In this document: positions 26,249 to 35,046 of the stretch, one piece after another
Numbering within the stretch: position 1 is the first letter of the stretch
Layout of the letters: every line of letters begins with the position of its first letter
DNA from: Calditrichales bacterium
GTDB lineage: Bacteria > Calditrichota > Calditrichia > Calditrichales > J004
Assembly: GCA_015493745.1 (NCBI GenBank)
Contig: WGCN01000211.1
Span: forward strand, 1 to 43,218
Length of the DNA stretch: 43,218 nt
Direction: 5' to 3'
Position numbers and translations under genes: made by a program
The notes under the pieces: model-generated
Told to the model about the DNA's origin: nothing
Database searches by the model: none
The model's input: the letters and a program-made list of their open reading frames with translations, nothing else

Positions 26249-26961
26249 AGGGCATTCCTGTTAAGTTTCGAATATAAATTCCGTGCTTCCACCAGCCAGG
26301 GCGATTGCAGCACCTTCCTTTGGGCCAGGGCCTTCATCCCGGCTCTGCTCTGATCGGGATACATGCTTTTGGTGGCGACGCTGCCAAAAAATTGCGCGTT
26401 TACCTGTTTCAGCTTTTTAAAAATTTCATCTTCCCGTTCGGCCTGCGCATCGATCAAAGCGAATTGGGTATCATATTTTTGATTTAAACCGGTTATCACC
26501 CGGTTCATATCGCTGGTCACGGTTTCGAAGGAGGCCACCAGTATCTGCTCCAGACAGGGCAGCAATTGCCGGTGGAAGCGAATGTAGGCTTTTAAGTAAA
26601 TGTCGGCATTAAGGGAGCCCTGAAAAACCATAAAGGAAGCCACCGCCTCCTCGGGGGCGCGCAAAACCAACACCGCCGGAATATTAAAACGGCAGGCCTG
26701 TAACAATTGAACGGGTACATGCAAGTGGTGCCCGATGGGAACATGCGGGTTAACCAGCTTAAAAGCCACCACCGCGTAGGAGTTGGCCGAACGGGGAAAG
26801 CCTTCGATAACAACGCCGGTTTGATCCGTGACCACCATGCGGTTAAACGGGTACTTCCTGGCAAAAAGACGGTAGTAGTGAGGGCTTTTCCCCAAAACAC
26901 TTTGCAGATGATAAAAGCGGTCTCTCAAAAAACCGGGAACTTCTCTTAAAAATGACATCAT
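26245..26961 (-). CDS. Sulfotransferase-like protein
   Basis: A 238-residue protein with the two PAPS-binding signatures of sulfotransferases in short form. IEGFPRSANSY (52-62) corresponds to the 5'-phosphosulfate loop. VLRAPEEAVASF (99-110) corresponds to the 3'-phosphate motif, in which RDPRDVVVS is usual. The usual Lys/Arg of the first loop is Arg57. It is shorter than most family members but seems complete. Its ATG follows the preceding glycosyltransferase stop with no gap (TAAATG) and it overlaps the methyltransferase by four bases. A sulfated sugar in the glycan is a reasonable prediction. A nucleotide-binding protein of another type cannot be excluded. Confidence 0.75.
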   Translation of the reverse strand: MMSFLREVPGFLRDRFYHLQSVLGKSPHYYRLFARKYPFNRMVVTDQTGVVIEGFPRSANSYAVVAFKLVNPHVPIGHHLHVPVQLLQACRFNIPAVLVLRAPEEAVASFMVFQGSLNADIYLKAYIRFHRQLLPCLEQILVASFETVTSDMNRVITGLNQKYDTQFALIDAQAEREDEIFKKLKQVNAQFFGSVATKSMYPDQSRAGMKALAQRKVLQSPWLVEARNLYSKLNRNAL

Positions 26962-28269
26962 TTAAAAAGCTAACACTTTTTCGGGATCAAAATTTTCCTG
27001 TTCGTGCCGCAAGGGCCCGGCAATCCGGGAAAGCCGCTCATAGGTATCGCTGAAGATCAGATCATGCAAAGCCGACAGCATGGCCTCCTTGTCAAGGTGG
27101 AGCCCCAGCCCGGCCCCCTGGGTAAAGCGGCCGAACGGCCATTCCAGTTCCAGTGTTTCCATGCGTTGCCAGATCGGCAAAACCCGTCCCACACCCAATT
27201 GCTCCAAACGCTTACCGTTGGCCCATTGCTCGCTATGGGAAGGCAAAACCAGTGCGGGACGGCGCAGGGTCAGCGTTTCCATCAGGGTACCGTATCCGCC
27301 ATGAAAAATCACCGCGTCACTTTTGGCGATGGCGCTGGGGCCGTGTATCCAGTCGGTAAACAGCATATTGGCCGAACGGCCGTTCAGGCCCTGGGCTTTT
27401 ACACGCTTGCCGGTGGAAACCAGCACACGGTAATCACTTTTATCAAACACCCCGATCAAACGCTCAAAGAACTGTTTTTCCCGGGAACGGCCGGCCCCCC
27501 CGCCGATGGAAATATATATTTTGGGGCTGTCCGAAGGAGCGTCAAAAAAAGGAATCGGACGATCCGGACGGGCGATCACATTGAACGGGCCGCAATAAAA
27601 GGTATCCGTCACATCGCCCGGCAGGGGCTCAACGGCCGCCGTGGCCGGTATCAGATAGCGATCACCCCTTAACAGGTCTTCAACACGATCAGCGGAGATA
27701 TCCATCTCCCGCAACAGCGGCTTGAACGGCATCAGGGCATCCGGTGCCACATAGCCGCTATCCTGATCGCCCCACCAGCAAAAATCGGGCGCCGGAGCAT
27801 ACCCCTGCAAACGGGTCACCTGCACCACGGGAAGATCATACTTTTTTCCCAGCAACCGGGTAAGCATGTGGGTATCGCCGATCAGCATATCCGGTTTAAA
27901 CTTTTCCACGATTTTACCCAGAAGATTCAGGCGGTAACGCACAAGTCGCGGTGTCCAGTATCCGTCCCGCGGTATCTGATAGGCCAGACTGTTAAAAGCC
28001 GTATAGACCGGTCGCTCCCGTAAGCGGGTTTTCAGATGGAGCCCCGGCTTAAAGGGACGCTGCCATTGATATTTTACCAGCCGCTCCCAGCGGGTATCCA
28101 GCAGATAGCGCTCATACATATCACCGGCGCCGCTGTTAAAATGTTTTTTTTCCAGCACCAGGGCCGGCATAAAACCGTGGCGGCGCAGTTTTTCGGCCAG
28201 GTATAGCGCACGGCTGACATGGCCGCGGCCGCCTCCATGATCGCTGGGCAACAAGAGTACTTTTTTCAT
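26962..28269 (-). CDS. GT-B glycosyltransferase (MurG/UGT-like)
   Basis: A 435-residue predicted nucleotide-sugar glycosyltransferase of the GT-B fold. The N-terminus LLLPSDHGGGRGHVSRALYL is the acceptor-binding G-rich loop of MurG-like enzymes. The C-terminal half has ISIGGGAGRSREK, then DAVIFHGGYGTLMETLTLRRPALVLP in two parts (FHGGYGTLMETL, PALVLP), the donor-binding region. This type often glycosylates lipid acceptors such as polyprenyl-linked sugars or sterol-like lipids. It has no signal peptide and should act at the cytoplasmic face. The gap to the upstream phosphotransferase gene is 58 bases. The sugar donor is unknown. Confidence 0.85.
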   Translation of the reverse strand: MKKVLLLPSDHGGGRGHVSRALYLAEKLRRHGFMPALVLEKKHFNSGAGDMYERYLLDTRWERLVKYQWQRPFKPGLHLKTRLRERPVYTAFNSLAYQIPRDGYWTPRLVRYRLNLLGKIVEKFKPDMLIGDTHMLTRLLGKKYDLPVVQVTRLQGYAPAPDFCWWGDQDSGYVAPDALMPFKPLLREMDISADRVEDLLRGDRYLIPATAAVEPLPGDVTDTFYCGPFNVIARPDRPIPFFDAPSDSPKIYISIGGGAGRSREKQFFERLIGVFDKSDYRVLVSTGKRVKAQGLNGRSANMLFTDWIHGPSAIAKSDAVIFHGGYGTLMETLTLRRPALVLPSHSEQWANGKRLEQLGVGRVLPIWQRMETLELEWPFGRFTQGAGLGLHLDKEAMLSALHDLIFSDTYERLSRIAGPLRHEQENFDPEKVLAF

Positions 28270-28327
28270 TAAATTATAGAACGGTTATTTTGACAAGCCC
28301 TTAATATACAAAGCGCAGCTTTTCAAA

Positions 28328-30835
28328 TCAGCTTAAAATTTCCACCTGACCGTTGGAACCATTTACACGGATATTGTCACCATCGGCAATGAGTTTGGTG
28401 GCTTTTTTGACCGCCGTAACCATGGGGATGCCATATTCACGGGCAATGATCGCCCCATGGGATAGGGCCCCGCCGATTTCGGTAACCACGCCCGCGGCCG
28501 TCATAAACAGCGGCGTCCATCCGGGGTTGGTGGATGCGGCCACTAAAATATCGCCCTTTTTCAACTTATGGAAGCTTTGTTCATTAATGATAATACGTGC
28601 CCGTCCTTCCACCACGCCCGCGCTGCAACCGATGCCCTGCAGCGCCCCTTCCTCATCCATCTCCTCGATCACCGGCCGCCACAGCTCTCCGATCTGCATC
28701 ATTTTGGAAGGATGCTCCTCATTGATATCCGCCGCCCGTTTTTTACGGCGCCCGGCAACCAGACCAGCAACCTTTTTCACCGGCAGCGTTTCGGCAAGAT
28801 AGGGCCGGATCTCATCATGTTGTAAAAACAGAATGTCTCCCGGTGCGGCCAGTACCTTTTTATCCGTCAGATAGCGACCGATATGCAACAGATGTTTTTT
28901 TAGCTCAAAGTGAGCTTTTAGCAGACATTGCTTCAGGTTCTCGCGCTGACTGCCAAACAGAGCCGCCCGGTTATAGATATAATCGAAGGCCGCCCGCTTA
29001 ACAATATTCATACCGGCACGCAGCCGCGCTACCATTTCCGACCGCGAGGCGGCCAGCTTCCGTTCCTGGGTCGCAAAATCCCCGATATCGCCGTTCAGAT
29101 AGTTTTGGATATTGGCGTAAATATAGGAACGGTCCTCCTGCCAGCGGGGATATAGCAATTCAAACTCATGCAACGCACCGTGTCCGAATTCCCGTAGGAA
29201 AGACTGAATCTCACCGACAATGACACGCTCGCTATCCTTTTCCAGCAGTTTTTTTTCCAGTTCCCTGGTATCGTCAATCTCAAAAAGCGCCTGTATTGCC
29301 GGATATTTTTTAATCTTGCGGGCGATGGACCACAGGGCGCGTCCGCTGCGCGCACTCTCCGCCTCTCCCAGACCGGCAAGCACCCCGCCGGCGCTGGCGT
29401 TGGGCACATCCTTTCCCCAGGCCGCTATAATTTTTTCCAATATCTGAAAATAAAATTCCGCCAGGATGGTATTGGTTACATGCAGATGCATCGTCTCATG
29501 ATGTAAGGCGATCAGGCGTTCCGCCTTGTCATAGGCCTGCCGGGCGCTTTCCTCACGGGTATGAGTCAGTGTTTTGAGCCGCTGTCCGTGTTCGGCAATA
29601 TGACGGCTCATGCGCCCGCCCATGTTTTGCGAAAGCCGCCAGACACGCCACATGGCCTTGCTTATGCGAACCGGAAAAAGAAAAAGCTTTAGCCATTGCA
29701 AAGGCAGGGGGACGGAGGCTTCGGCCCGGGGCTTATAGCTGGAAAGATAAAAACGGGACATGGTTTCGGTAAAAGCGGTATTATTGAGATAGACCTTGCC
29801 TTTGTACAGGCCAAACAATCCCTGCTCCGGATAAGCGTCGCTGCCCAGTTCATGCAAAAAACGCTTAAAAGCCCCGTTGGTGATCGGGTTCAGTATGCTC
29901 CAGGAGTAAGGCGTTACGATATCGGGTATCACCTCGCCCACATTTTCATCCGTCCATATGATTTGATTTTGCCCCAGGGTGGTAATGGCCCGTAACTGTA
30001 AAAAGTAAAGCGCCTTACCATCATAAGCCCATTCGATATCCACGGCCAGCCCGGTTTTCTTCTCCAGGGCATTGGCGCCCTGAATCAACAAATCAAAGGG
30101 TTTAATATACTTTTTAGGAATATCATCCGCTTTTTTAAAATGGCCGGTGGTACGGCTGTATATCAGATGTTCCGGCGTCTTTTCCCCACTCACCAGCCCC
30201 TCGCCCAAACCTTTTACATATTCCAGCACCATCTCATTTTTATTGTAGGTAAAAGGATTATAGGAAAACAAAACGCCGGCAATCCTGGCATCAACCATTT
30301 TTTGGATAACAACTCCCATGCCCGGATCGGGAATGGCATAACTGTTTTTAAAGGCATAATTGATCAGCGGATCGCTCCACTGCGAAGCCCATACATGTTT
30401 AACGGCCCGTTCCACCTCGGCAACCAGCGGGGCAACATCCAACACCGAAGCATACTGTCCGGCATAGGAGTTTTGCTCCAGGTCTTCATTTACCGATGAA
30501 GAGCGGACGGAAAAACGAAGGGAGGGATCTTGTATAATCTGATCGCGAATAGCCTGTAGCAAATCGTGCGGTAAGCGGGCCTTAATAATTTCGGCGCGCA
30601 AGTCCCGGGCGGCGCGTAAGGCATTGCTTCGGGAGACTTTACCTTCCTGCTTTAAGGCATAAAGGGCCGGTAAAATATTATTCTCTTTCAGGAAAACAAC
30701 CATCGCCTCCACCGGCAGAAACCAGGCCTCGGGCACATTAAAACCGAAACGGTACAGGCGGTGCAGATTAAAGGCCTTGGCGCCAACATCCACAAGCCGG
30801 ACGGTATCGGAAAGATGATATATTTTCAGGGACAT
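28328..30835 (-). CDS. PEP-synthase/rifampin-phosphotransferase-like enzyme
   Basis: An 835-residue ATP-dependent dikinase-like phosphotransferase. The N-terminal ATP-grasp has DVGAKAFNLHRL, FSVRSSSVNEDLEQNSYAG and VDIEWAYDGKALYFLQ. A long helical middle part (about 350-700) replaces the PEP/pyruvate barrel. The C-terminal swivelling domain has TNPGWTPLF and TEIGGALSHGAIIARE with catalytic His793. This layout (ATP domain, helical substrate domain, His domain) and the length match rifampin phosphotransferase, which phosphorylates a hydroxyl group of a small molecule, more than PEP synthase (which has a C-terminal barrel). The usual RPIT after LQ is altered to RAIT. The gene is six bases after the CrtC-like gene. 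In this locus it might phosphorylate an isoprenoid alcohol or a sugar, which is inference. Confidence 0.83.
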   Translation of the reverse strand: MSLKIYHLSDTVRLVDVGAKAFNLHRLYRFGFNVPEAWFLPVEAMVVFLKENNILPALYALKQEGKVSRSNALRAARDLRAEIIKARLPHDLLQAIRDQIIQDPSLRFSVRSSSVNEDLEQNSYAGQYASVLDVAPLVAEVERAVKHVWASQWSDPLINYAFKNSYAIPDPGMGVVIQKMVDARIAGVLFSYNPFTYNKNEMVLEYVKGLGEGLVSGEKTPEHLIYSRTTGHFKKADDIPKKYIKPFDLLIQGANALEKKTGLAVDIEWAYDGKALYFLQLRAITTLGQNQIIWTDENVGEVIPDIVTPYSWSILNPITNGAFKRFLHELGSDAYPEQGLFGLYKGKVYLNNTAFTETMSRFYLSSYKPRAEASVPLPLQWLKLFLFPVRISKAMWRVWRLSQNMGGRMSRHIAEHGQRLKTLTHTREESARQAYDKAERLIALHHETMHLHVTNTILAEFYFQILEKIIAAWGKDVPNASAGGVLAGLGEAESARSGRALWSIARKIKKYPAIQALFEIDDTRELEKKLLEKDSERVIVGEIQSFLREFGHGALHEFELLYPRWQEDRSYIYANIQNYLNGDIGDFATQERKLAASRSEMVARLRAGMNIVKRAAFDYIYNRAALFGSQRENLKQCLLKAHFELKKHLLHIGRYLTDKKVLAAPGDILFLQHDEIRPYLAETLPVKKVAGLVAGRRKKRAADINEEHPSKMMQIGELWRPVIEEMDEEGALQGIGCSAGVVEGRARIIINEQSFHKLKKGDILVAASTNPGWTPLFMTAAGVVTEIGGALSHGAIIAREYGIPMVTAVKKATKLIADGDNIRVNGSNGQVEILS

Positions 30836-30841
30836 AAAAGC

Positions 30842-31780
30842 TTAAAATTCCATTTCTTCATAAAAGCAGGATAGGGGACGCCCTTGCTCATCACGCCCTT
30901 CGGCCCGGAAACGTCTGTAAACCGAATTGGTTAACAGCGCTTGTAGGGGCCGTAATATCTTGAAACGACCGCTGAAATGAGCCAGCAGCTCAAGTATTTT
31001 AATGATCGTCAGAGGCGCCTTTACCGCCGGCATAAAAAAATTGACCCGGTCCAGCATCACCGCCGGCTCCAGGGTAAAATCGAAACGTCCCAGCGGCCCG
31101 TCATAATGCAAATGGCCCTTGTCCGCCGTAACATGCGCCTGGCGATCCATGGCCACCCCATCGGCGCCGGCCCGTAACAAAAGCCGGGTCTCGGCCTGTA
31201 GGCGGTCTTTAATCAAACCGTAAACGATCAGGCTATCCCCGGTATAGTACTTACCCCAGAACCAATAGCGGAGCTTTTGTTTCAGGTTGACGGAGCCGCC
31301 ATTATAGTCATGATAGCCGCGCCCCCGGAGGGAATAGGTTTTGCCTTCAAAATAGAGTTCGGCCGTGGCGGTGGCATACGGGGTATAAACAATCCATTCA
31401 AAGGAATCTTCTTCTGCGGCCCCCGGCAATATTTCACTGCTCAGGGGTTCCTGGCCGGGATGAGGGTCTACCAGCTCCAGGGAAAGACGACAGCGATTAC
31501 CGTCGACGGCCCGGACCGTTATCAAGTTTCCGTTTTTACGGATATAGTTATTTTCATCAAAGACCAGCGAGAACGGATTTTCCGAACGGCGGATATCTTT
31601 TTGCGGTTTAACAAAAAAGTGGTGTACTCCTGTCTCAGCACCATGATAGAGATAAATATCGATGATGGCGATATCAAAAACAGAGTTGAACGGTACCGGA
31701 TGAATGGTACATATCAGGTCATATCCATCCGCACTGTGCAGATCGAAATAATACCAATGGAAATGAGAATTACAGCTCAA
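30842..31780 (-). CDS. CrtC-like (carotenoid hydratase / lipocalin-type) protein
   Basis: A 312-residue protein resembling the CrtC hydroxyneurosporene-synthase family. The N-terminal HFHWYYFDLHSADGYDL matches the (S/F)HWW(Y/W)FD start of that family, and GRGYHDYNGG (153-162) matches its GxGYHDHNWG motif. CrtC enzymes add water to a C=C bond of an isoprenoid; other members of the fold only bind lipids. There is no signal peptide. The start is a TTG at 31780, 16 bases after the stop of the secreted protein gene; no ATG fits. Neighbouring prenyl synthase, UbiA and reductase genes support action on an isoprenoid. The last W of the motif is changed to G, so activity should be tested. Confidence 0.65.
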   Translation of the reverse strand: MSCNSHFHWYYFDLHSADGYDLICTIHPVPFNSVFDIAIIDIYLYHGAETGVHHFFVKPQKDIRRSENPFSLVFDENNYIRKNGNLITVRAVDGNRCRLSLELVDPHPGQEPLSSEILPGAAEEDSFEWIVYTPYATATAELYFEGKTYSLRGRGYHDYNGGSVNLKQKLRYWFWGKYYTGDSLIVYGLIKDRLQAETRLLLRAGADGVAMDRQAHVTADKGHLHYDGPLGRFDFTLEPAVMLDRVNFFMPAVKAPLTIIKILELLAHFSGRFKILRPLQALLTNSVYRRFRAEGRDEQGRPLSCFYEEMEF

Positions 31781-31796
31781 ATGGAATAGGCCCCGG

Positions 31797-34007
31797 TTAA
31801 CGCAGGTAGGTCATCTTCATCGCCTGCGATTGTTTTCCCGCCTGTATTTTAAAATAATAAATACCGCTGGGCAGCGAAGCACCACCGTCATCCTTGCCAT
31901 CCCATAACATTATATGAGAGCCGGCCGGAAAAAGCTTGCGCTTAAAAAGGCGGACACGGCGACCGCGCACGTCATATATCTCCGCCCAAACCGTTTGTTC
32001 CTTTTGCAGGGTAAACGGAATGGATGTTACCGGATTAAAAGGGTTGGGATAGTTTTGGCCCAGGGCAAAGGCTTGGGGAAGCGTACCCGGCGTAACCCTG
32101 ACCGGACCATGTACGGTGACTTTACCGTTATAGTTTACATCTTCCAGTTTATACCATACCGTTTGTCCCGGCGATGGGGCCAGGCGATCCAGATAGCTGT
32201 ATTCTTTTTCCGAAGAGGCATTGCCCCGCCCGGGAATGCGTTCATCATTTATACGCACATAGGCCTCGTCAGCAGGCGGCACATCATCGGCGGTAATCCC
32301 CCGGTAAAGATTAAAACCGGCATTCTGTATTTCGGAAGCGACCTTCCAGCTGACAACATTACCCTGAGGGCTTTGAGTAACCGAGAAAGAACTGAGCTGA
32401 ATGGCCAGCGGCACATCACCGTTGGCGGCATAGATCAACACCTTATTGACATAGGGGGTTTCATTGGCATATAGCTTCAGCGTATGACTTCCGGATGAAA
32501 CATTGCGCCGGATGCAGATCGTTTTAAAATCACCAAAAAGCGTATTGCCCACAAAGGAAGAGCTGTCGGCACCCCAGCCGAAATCATAGCCATCCAGTTC
32601 CAGGCGCAGTTCGTCGTCATCGGTGCTGTCAATGGTGGCGTTCTGATGATTCCAGCCCGGCTCCTCGTCGGCACTGCCGCTGATATAGATGATCACATCC
32701 CCCGCCTCGGCGGTAAAGTTAAAAGTTTGCCATAAGGTATTGTTGCTGCCGGAAGGGGCACTGCTGTTCACATCCTGATTGACCACAATAGAGCCATTGG
32801 CACTGCTGAGGACGGTGGCGTCATAAAGAATTGGCGTTGAGATCGATTGAAACTCCAGGGTATGGCTGCCGCTGGTAAGGTTGGTATCGATAACGATGGT
32901 CTTGGGAGTGCCGGCATCCACAAGGCCGTCCCAACTGCGGGCATTGTTATAGCCGAAGTCCGTGCTGTTCAAAATCATCTTCATCTCATCGGCGACGTCG
33001 TAACTGTCCAGCTCTTCGGCCTTACCCGTGGCCAGAATAACGGTTTTACCGGCCACCGCGTTAAAGGTATAGGGCCCCTTAAAATTACCGTCGCTGATGC
33101 CGTTATCGATTTCATTGACCACCTCGCGCAGGGCGATGGCGCCGATGGGAGTATAGGATTTGGAGGGATTATAGTTGCCGCTGCGAATTTCAATAAAGTC
33201 GACCACAAATTCGGTGGTATCGATCCAGCCGTTGGCATAGACCTCAATGGTGTCATTTCCGGAAAGCGCGTTGGTTGTAGAATGATACACCAGGTTATCA
33301 TTCCAGCAATTAAAGGAGTAATCCTCATTCAGGATTTTTCCGTCGGGGAAATCCGCGGGGGTGATACTCTGTACCAGTACACCATCCACATAATGGTCAT
33401 AGTTGTTCCGTCCGTTACGAACAACCCGATAGTAGTGCCACTGCATGTTGTCAATGTTATGGGGAGAACCGTTGCTGCCATCCAGATCGGTGGAAAAATC
33501 ATAGGCCGGATCCACGGTACGGTGGGTACGGGCCCGCCACCAATCCTCACTAGCGGCCCAACTGTGGCTGGCATCGGGTTGCTGCTCCATAAACCATACC
33601 GCCTGATTTATGACAATCGGGACGCCCTCCGACTTCCAGAAGCCCCACCCCCGGCTGCCCGGTATCAGCGGATTCAGCGTCTTTACCCGGATACGCACAT
33701 CCATTATATCATCCTTGCCGTAAATCGGCCGCTGATCGGCGGTCATGATTCCCACGTTCTCCATTTCGGCCAGGGCATTATCCAACGGAACAACCGGTTG
33801 TCCGTTGCGGGCATTTTCCAGATAGGCATACAGATAGCCATTCTTGGTTACCGGCAGGGGCTGTCCGCCGTGATTTTGAAAAACCCACCAGGTTTTTTCG
33901 GTAGCAAAATCATCCCGCTGCAAATCGGGAACTATGTATGTTTGAGAAAAAACCGCCGGAGCTATGAATAAAAAAGCATATATAACTACTTCCCTGTACC
34001 TAATCAC
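31797..34007 (-). CDS. Secreted laminin-G-like/carbohydrate-binding-like protein with sorting tail
   Basis: A 736-residue surface protein without an assignable enzyme function. After a signal peptide ending AVFSQ there is a concanavalin-like region (about 30-290) with WWVFQNHGG, GSRGWGFWKS, WHYYRVVRNG and VDFIEIRSG. Two repeats of about 110 residues follow, each with a strand such as GKTVILATGKAEE or GDVIIYISGSADEE and ending SGSHTL. An FN3-like domain and a tail with QNYPNPFNPVTSIPF and YDVRGRRVR, ending QAMKMTYLR, complete it. The tail is of the type-IX/FlgD-like kind. It starts with GTG, overlapping the UbiA stop by eight bases (GTGATTAG). It is a paralogue of the protein at 35046. Glycan binding is a likely but unproved role. 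Confidence 0.8.
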   Translation of the reverse strand: MIRYREVVIYAFLFIAPAVFSQTYIVPDLQRDDFATEKTWWVFQNHGGQPLPVTKNGYLYAYLENARNGQPVVPLDNALAEMENVGIMTADQRPIYGKDDIMDVRIRVKTLNPLIPGSRGWGFWKSEGVPIVINQAVWFMEQQPDASHSWAASEDWWRARTHRTVDPAYDFSTDLDGSNGSPHNIDNMQWHYYRVVRNGRNNYDHYVDGVLVQSITPADFPDGKILNEDYSFNCWNDNLVYHSTTNALSGNDTIEVYANGWIDTTEFVVDFIEIRSGNYNPSKSYTPIGAIALREVVNEIDNGISDGNFKGPYTFNAVAGKTVILATGKAEELDSYDVADEMKMILNSTDFGYNNARSWDGLVDAGTPKTIVIDTNLTSGSHTLEFQSISTPILYDATVLSSANGSIVVNQDVNSSAPSGSNNTLWQTFNFTAEAGDVIIYISGSADEEPGWNHQNATIDSTDDDELRLELDGYDFGWGADSSSFVGNTLFGDFKTICIRRNVSSGSHTLKLYANETPYVNKVLIYAANGDVPLAIQLSSFSVTQSPQGNVVSWKVASEIQNAGFNLYRGITADDVPPADEAYVRINDERIPGRGNASSEKEYSYLDRLAPSPGQTVWYKLEDVNYNGKVTVHGPVRVTPGTLPQAFALGQNYPNPFNPVTSIPFTLQKEQTVWAEIYDVRGRRVRLFKRKLFPAGSHIMLWDGKDDGGASLPSGIYYFKIQAGKQSQAMKMTYLR

Positions 34008-35046
34008 GACCCACCACCTTACTTAGTGTTCTATAAATAAATGTACTTTTTATCAGTTGTATCGAAAACAGACGGCGGATAAGTGCCATCAACACAAACA
34101 ATATTAAAAAAGCCGGATTAAAATAAGATACAATCAAGCTGAATACAAGACTTAAGATAACGCTGGGATACGAATGGTGTAACAATTGAAACACATTTCC
34201 GCGTCCTTTAAAAGGATTTACAATCTCTCCGGGATTTTTCAGGAACAGAAAGATGGAATACACCCAGGCCCCGTAGTACAGCAATACGGCTGTCACCAGC
34301 AACATCAGGGGTAATAAATCGAACCCGGCGAAAACATATAAAAACATGGCCAGAATCGCGGCCAGCAATATTTTTTCCATCTCCAGTGAAAAACGCAAAA
34401 CCTTTTGTGCCAGCCCCGGCCCCGTGCTTACGGCAAAGGTTCCCGTCCCGGTTTTCAGATCATTTTCATAATCCTCCACCTGATGATTGACATCGGATGA
34501 AAGTCCCCGGAAAAAGACATAAGCGGCCAGCAGGATAATTTCCCCGGTGCGTTCAAAACCGAAGGCGGTAAAGACAAGAAGAATGGGCAACAACCTTTGG
34601 GCCAGCACCACCAGCAACAATCCCGGCTTACCCCGTTCCTTGAAGCGCAAAGGCGGCAGGGAATAGAAACTGCCGATAAAAATCCAGATAAACCAGAGGG
34701 CCAAAAAGTCCATATGATCGCTGAAATACCAACCGCTGACCACGCTTAAAAGCAGAAACAGCATGGTTACCACCAAGGCCCGCCCCTTGCTGTCTTCGGA
34801 AAAGGTGTTGGCCTTGCCGTGGGCCCTGTCCAGCTCCATGTCGGCGTAATCGTTTATAAGGTATCCATAGGTTGTGGAAAACATGCTGAACAATAAAAAC
34901 ACCAGCACCTGAACAAGCTGTTCCGTACCCGTTTTTTGCTCACGCAACAGGATATAGAAAAGGATAAACACATTTTCAAAAATGGAGTTATAAACCAGCA
35001 CCGCCCAATTACGCCAGCCGAAATATTTTTTAATAAACAGAAGCAT
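34000..35046 (-). CDS. UbiA-family prenyltransferase
   Basis: A 348-residue integral membrane prenyltransferase with about eight or nine hydrophobic helices. The first Mg-diphosphate motif is NDYADMELD (Asp66, Asp69, Asp73). YSLPPLRFKERG (128-139) is the usual family loop. DVNHQVEDYEND (185-196) contains the second aspartate motif. UbiA enzymes join a prenyl diphosphate to an acceptor such as a quinone ring or geranylgeranylglyceryl phosphate, or attach phosphoribose to polyprenyl phosphate. Here DRAH follows the first motif, and the NxPxRPI block of ubiquinone- and archaeal-lipid-type enzymes is missing. Its ATG overlaps the upstream stop by one base (TAATG). The acceptor is unknown. The nearby GGPP-synthase-type gene may supply its substrate. 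Confidence 0.87.
   Translation of the reverse strand: MLLFIKKYFGWRNWAVLVYNSIFENVFILFYILLREQKTGTEQLVQVLVFLLFSMFSTTYGYLINDYADMELDRAHGKANTFSEDSKGRALVVTMLFLLLSVVSGWYFSDHMDFLALWFIWIFIGSFYSLPPLRFKERGKPGLLLVVLAQRLLPILLVFTAFGFERTGEIILLAAYVFFRGLSSDVNHQVEDYENDLKTGTGTFAVSTGPGLAQKVLRFSLEMEKILLAAILAMFLYVFAGFDLLPLMLLVTAVLLYYGAWVYSIFLFLKNPGEIVNPFKGRGNVFQLLHHSYPSVILSLVFSLIVSYFNPAFLILFVLMALIRRLFSIQLIKSTFIYRTLSKVVGRD

Noticed and set aside
32847..33971. 374-codon plus-strand open frame opposite the secreted protein gene
   Set aside because: It mirrors a gene with signal peptide, repeats and sorting tail, and it shows no domain of its own.
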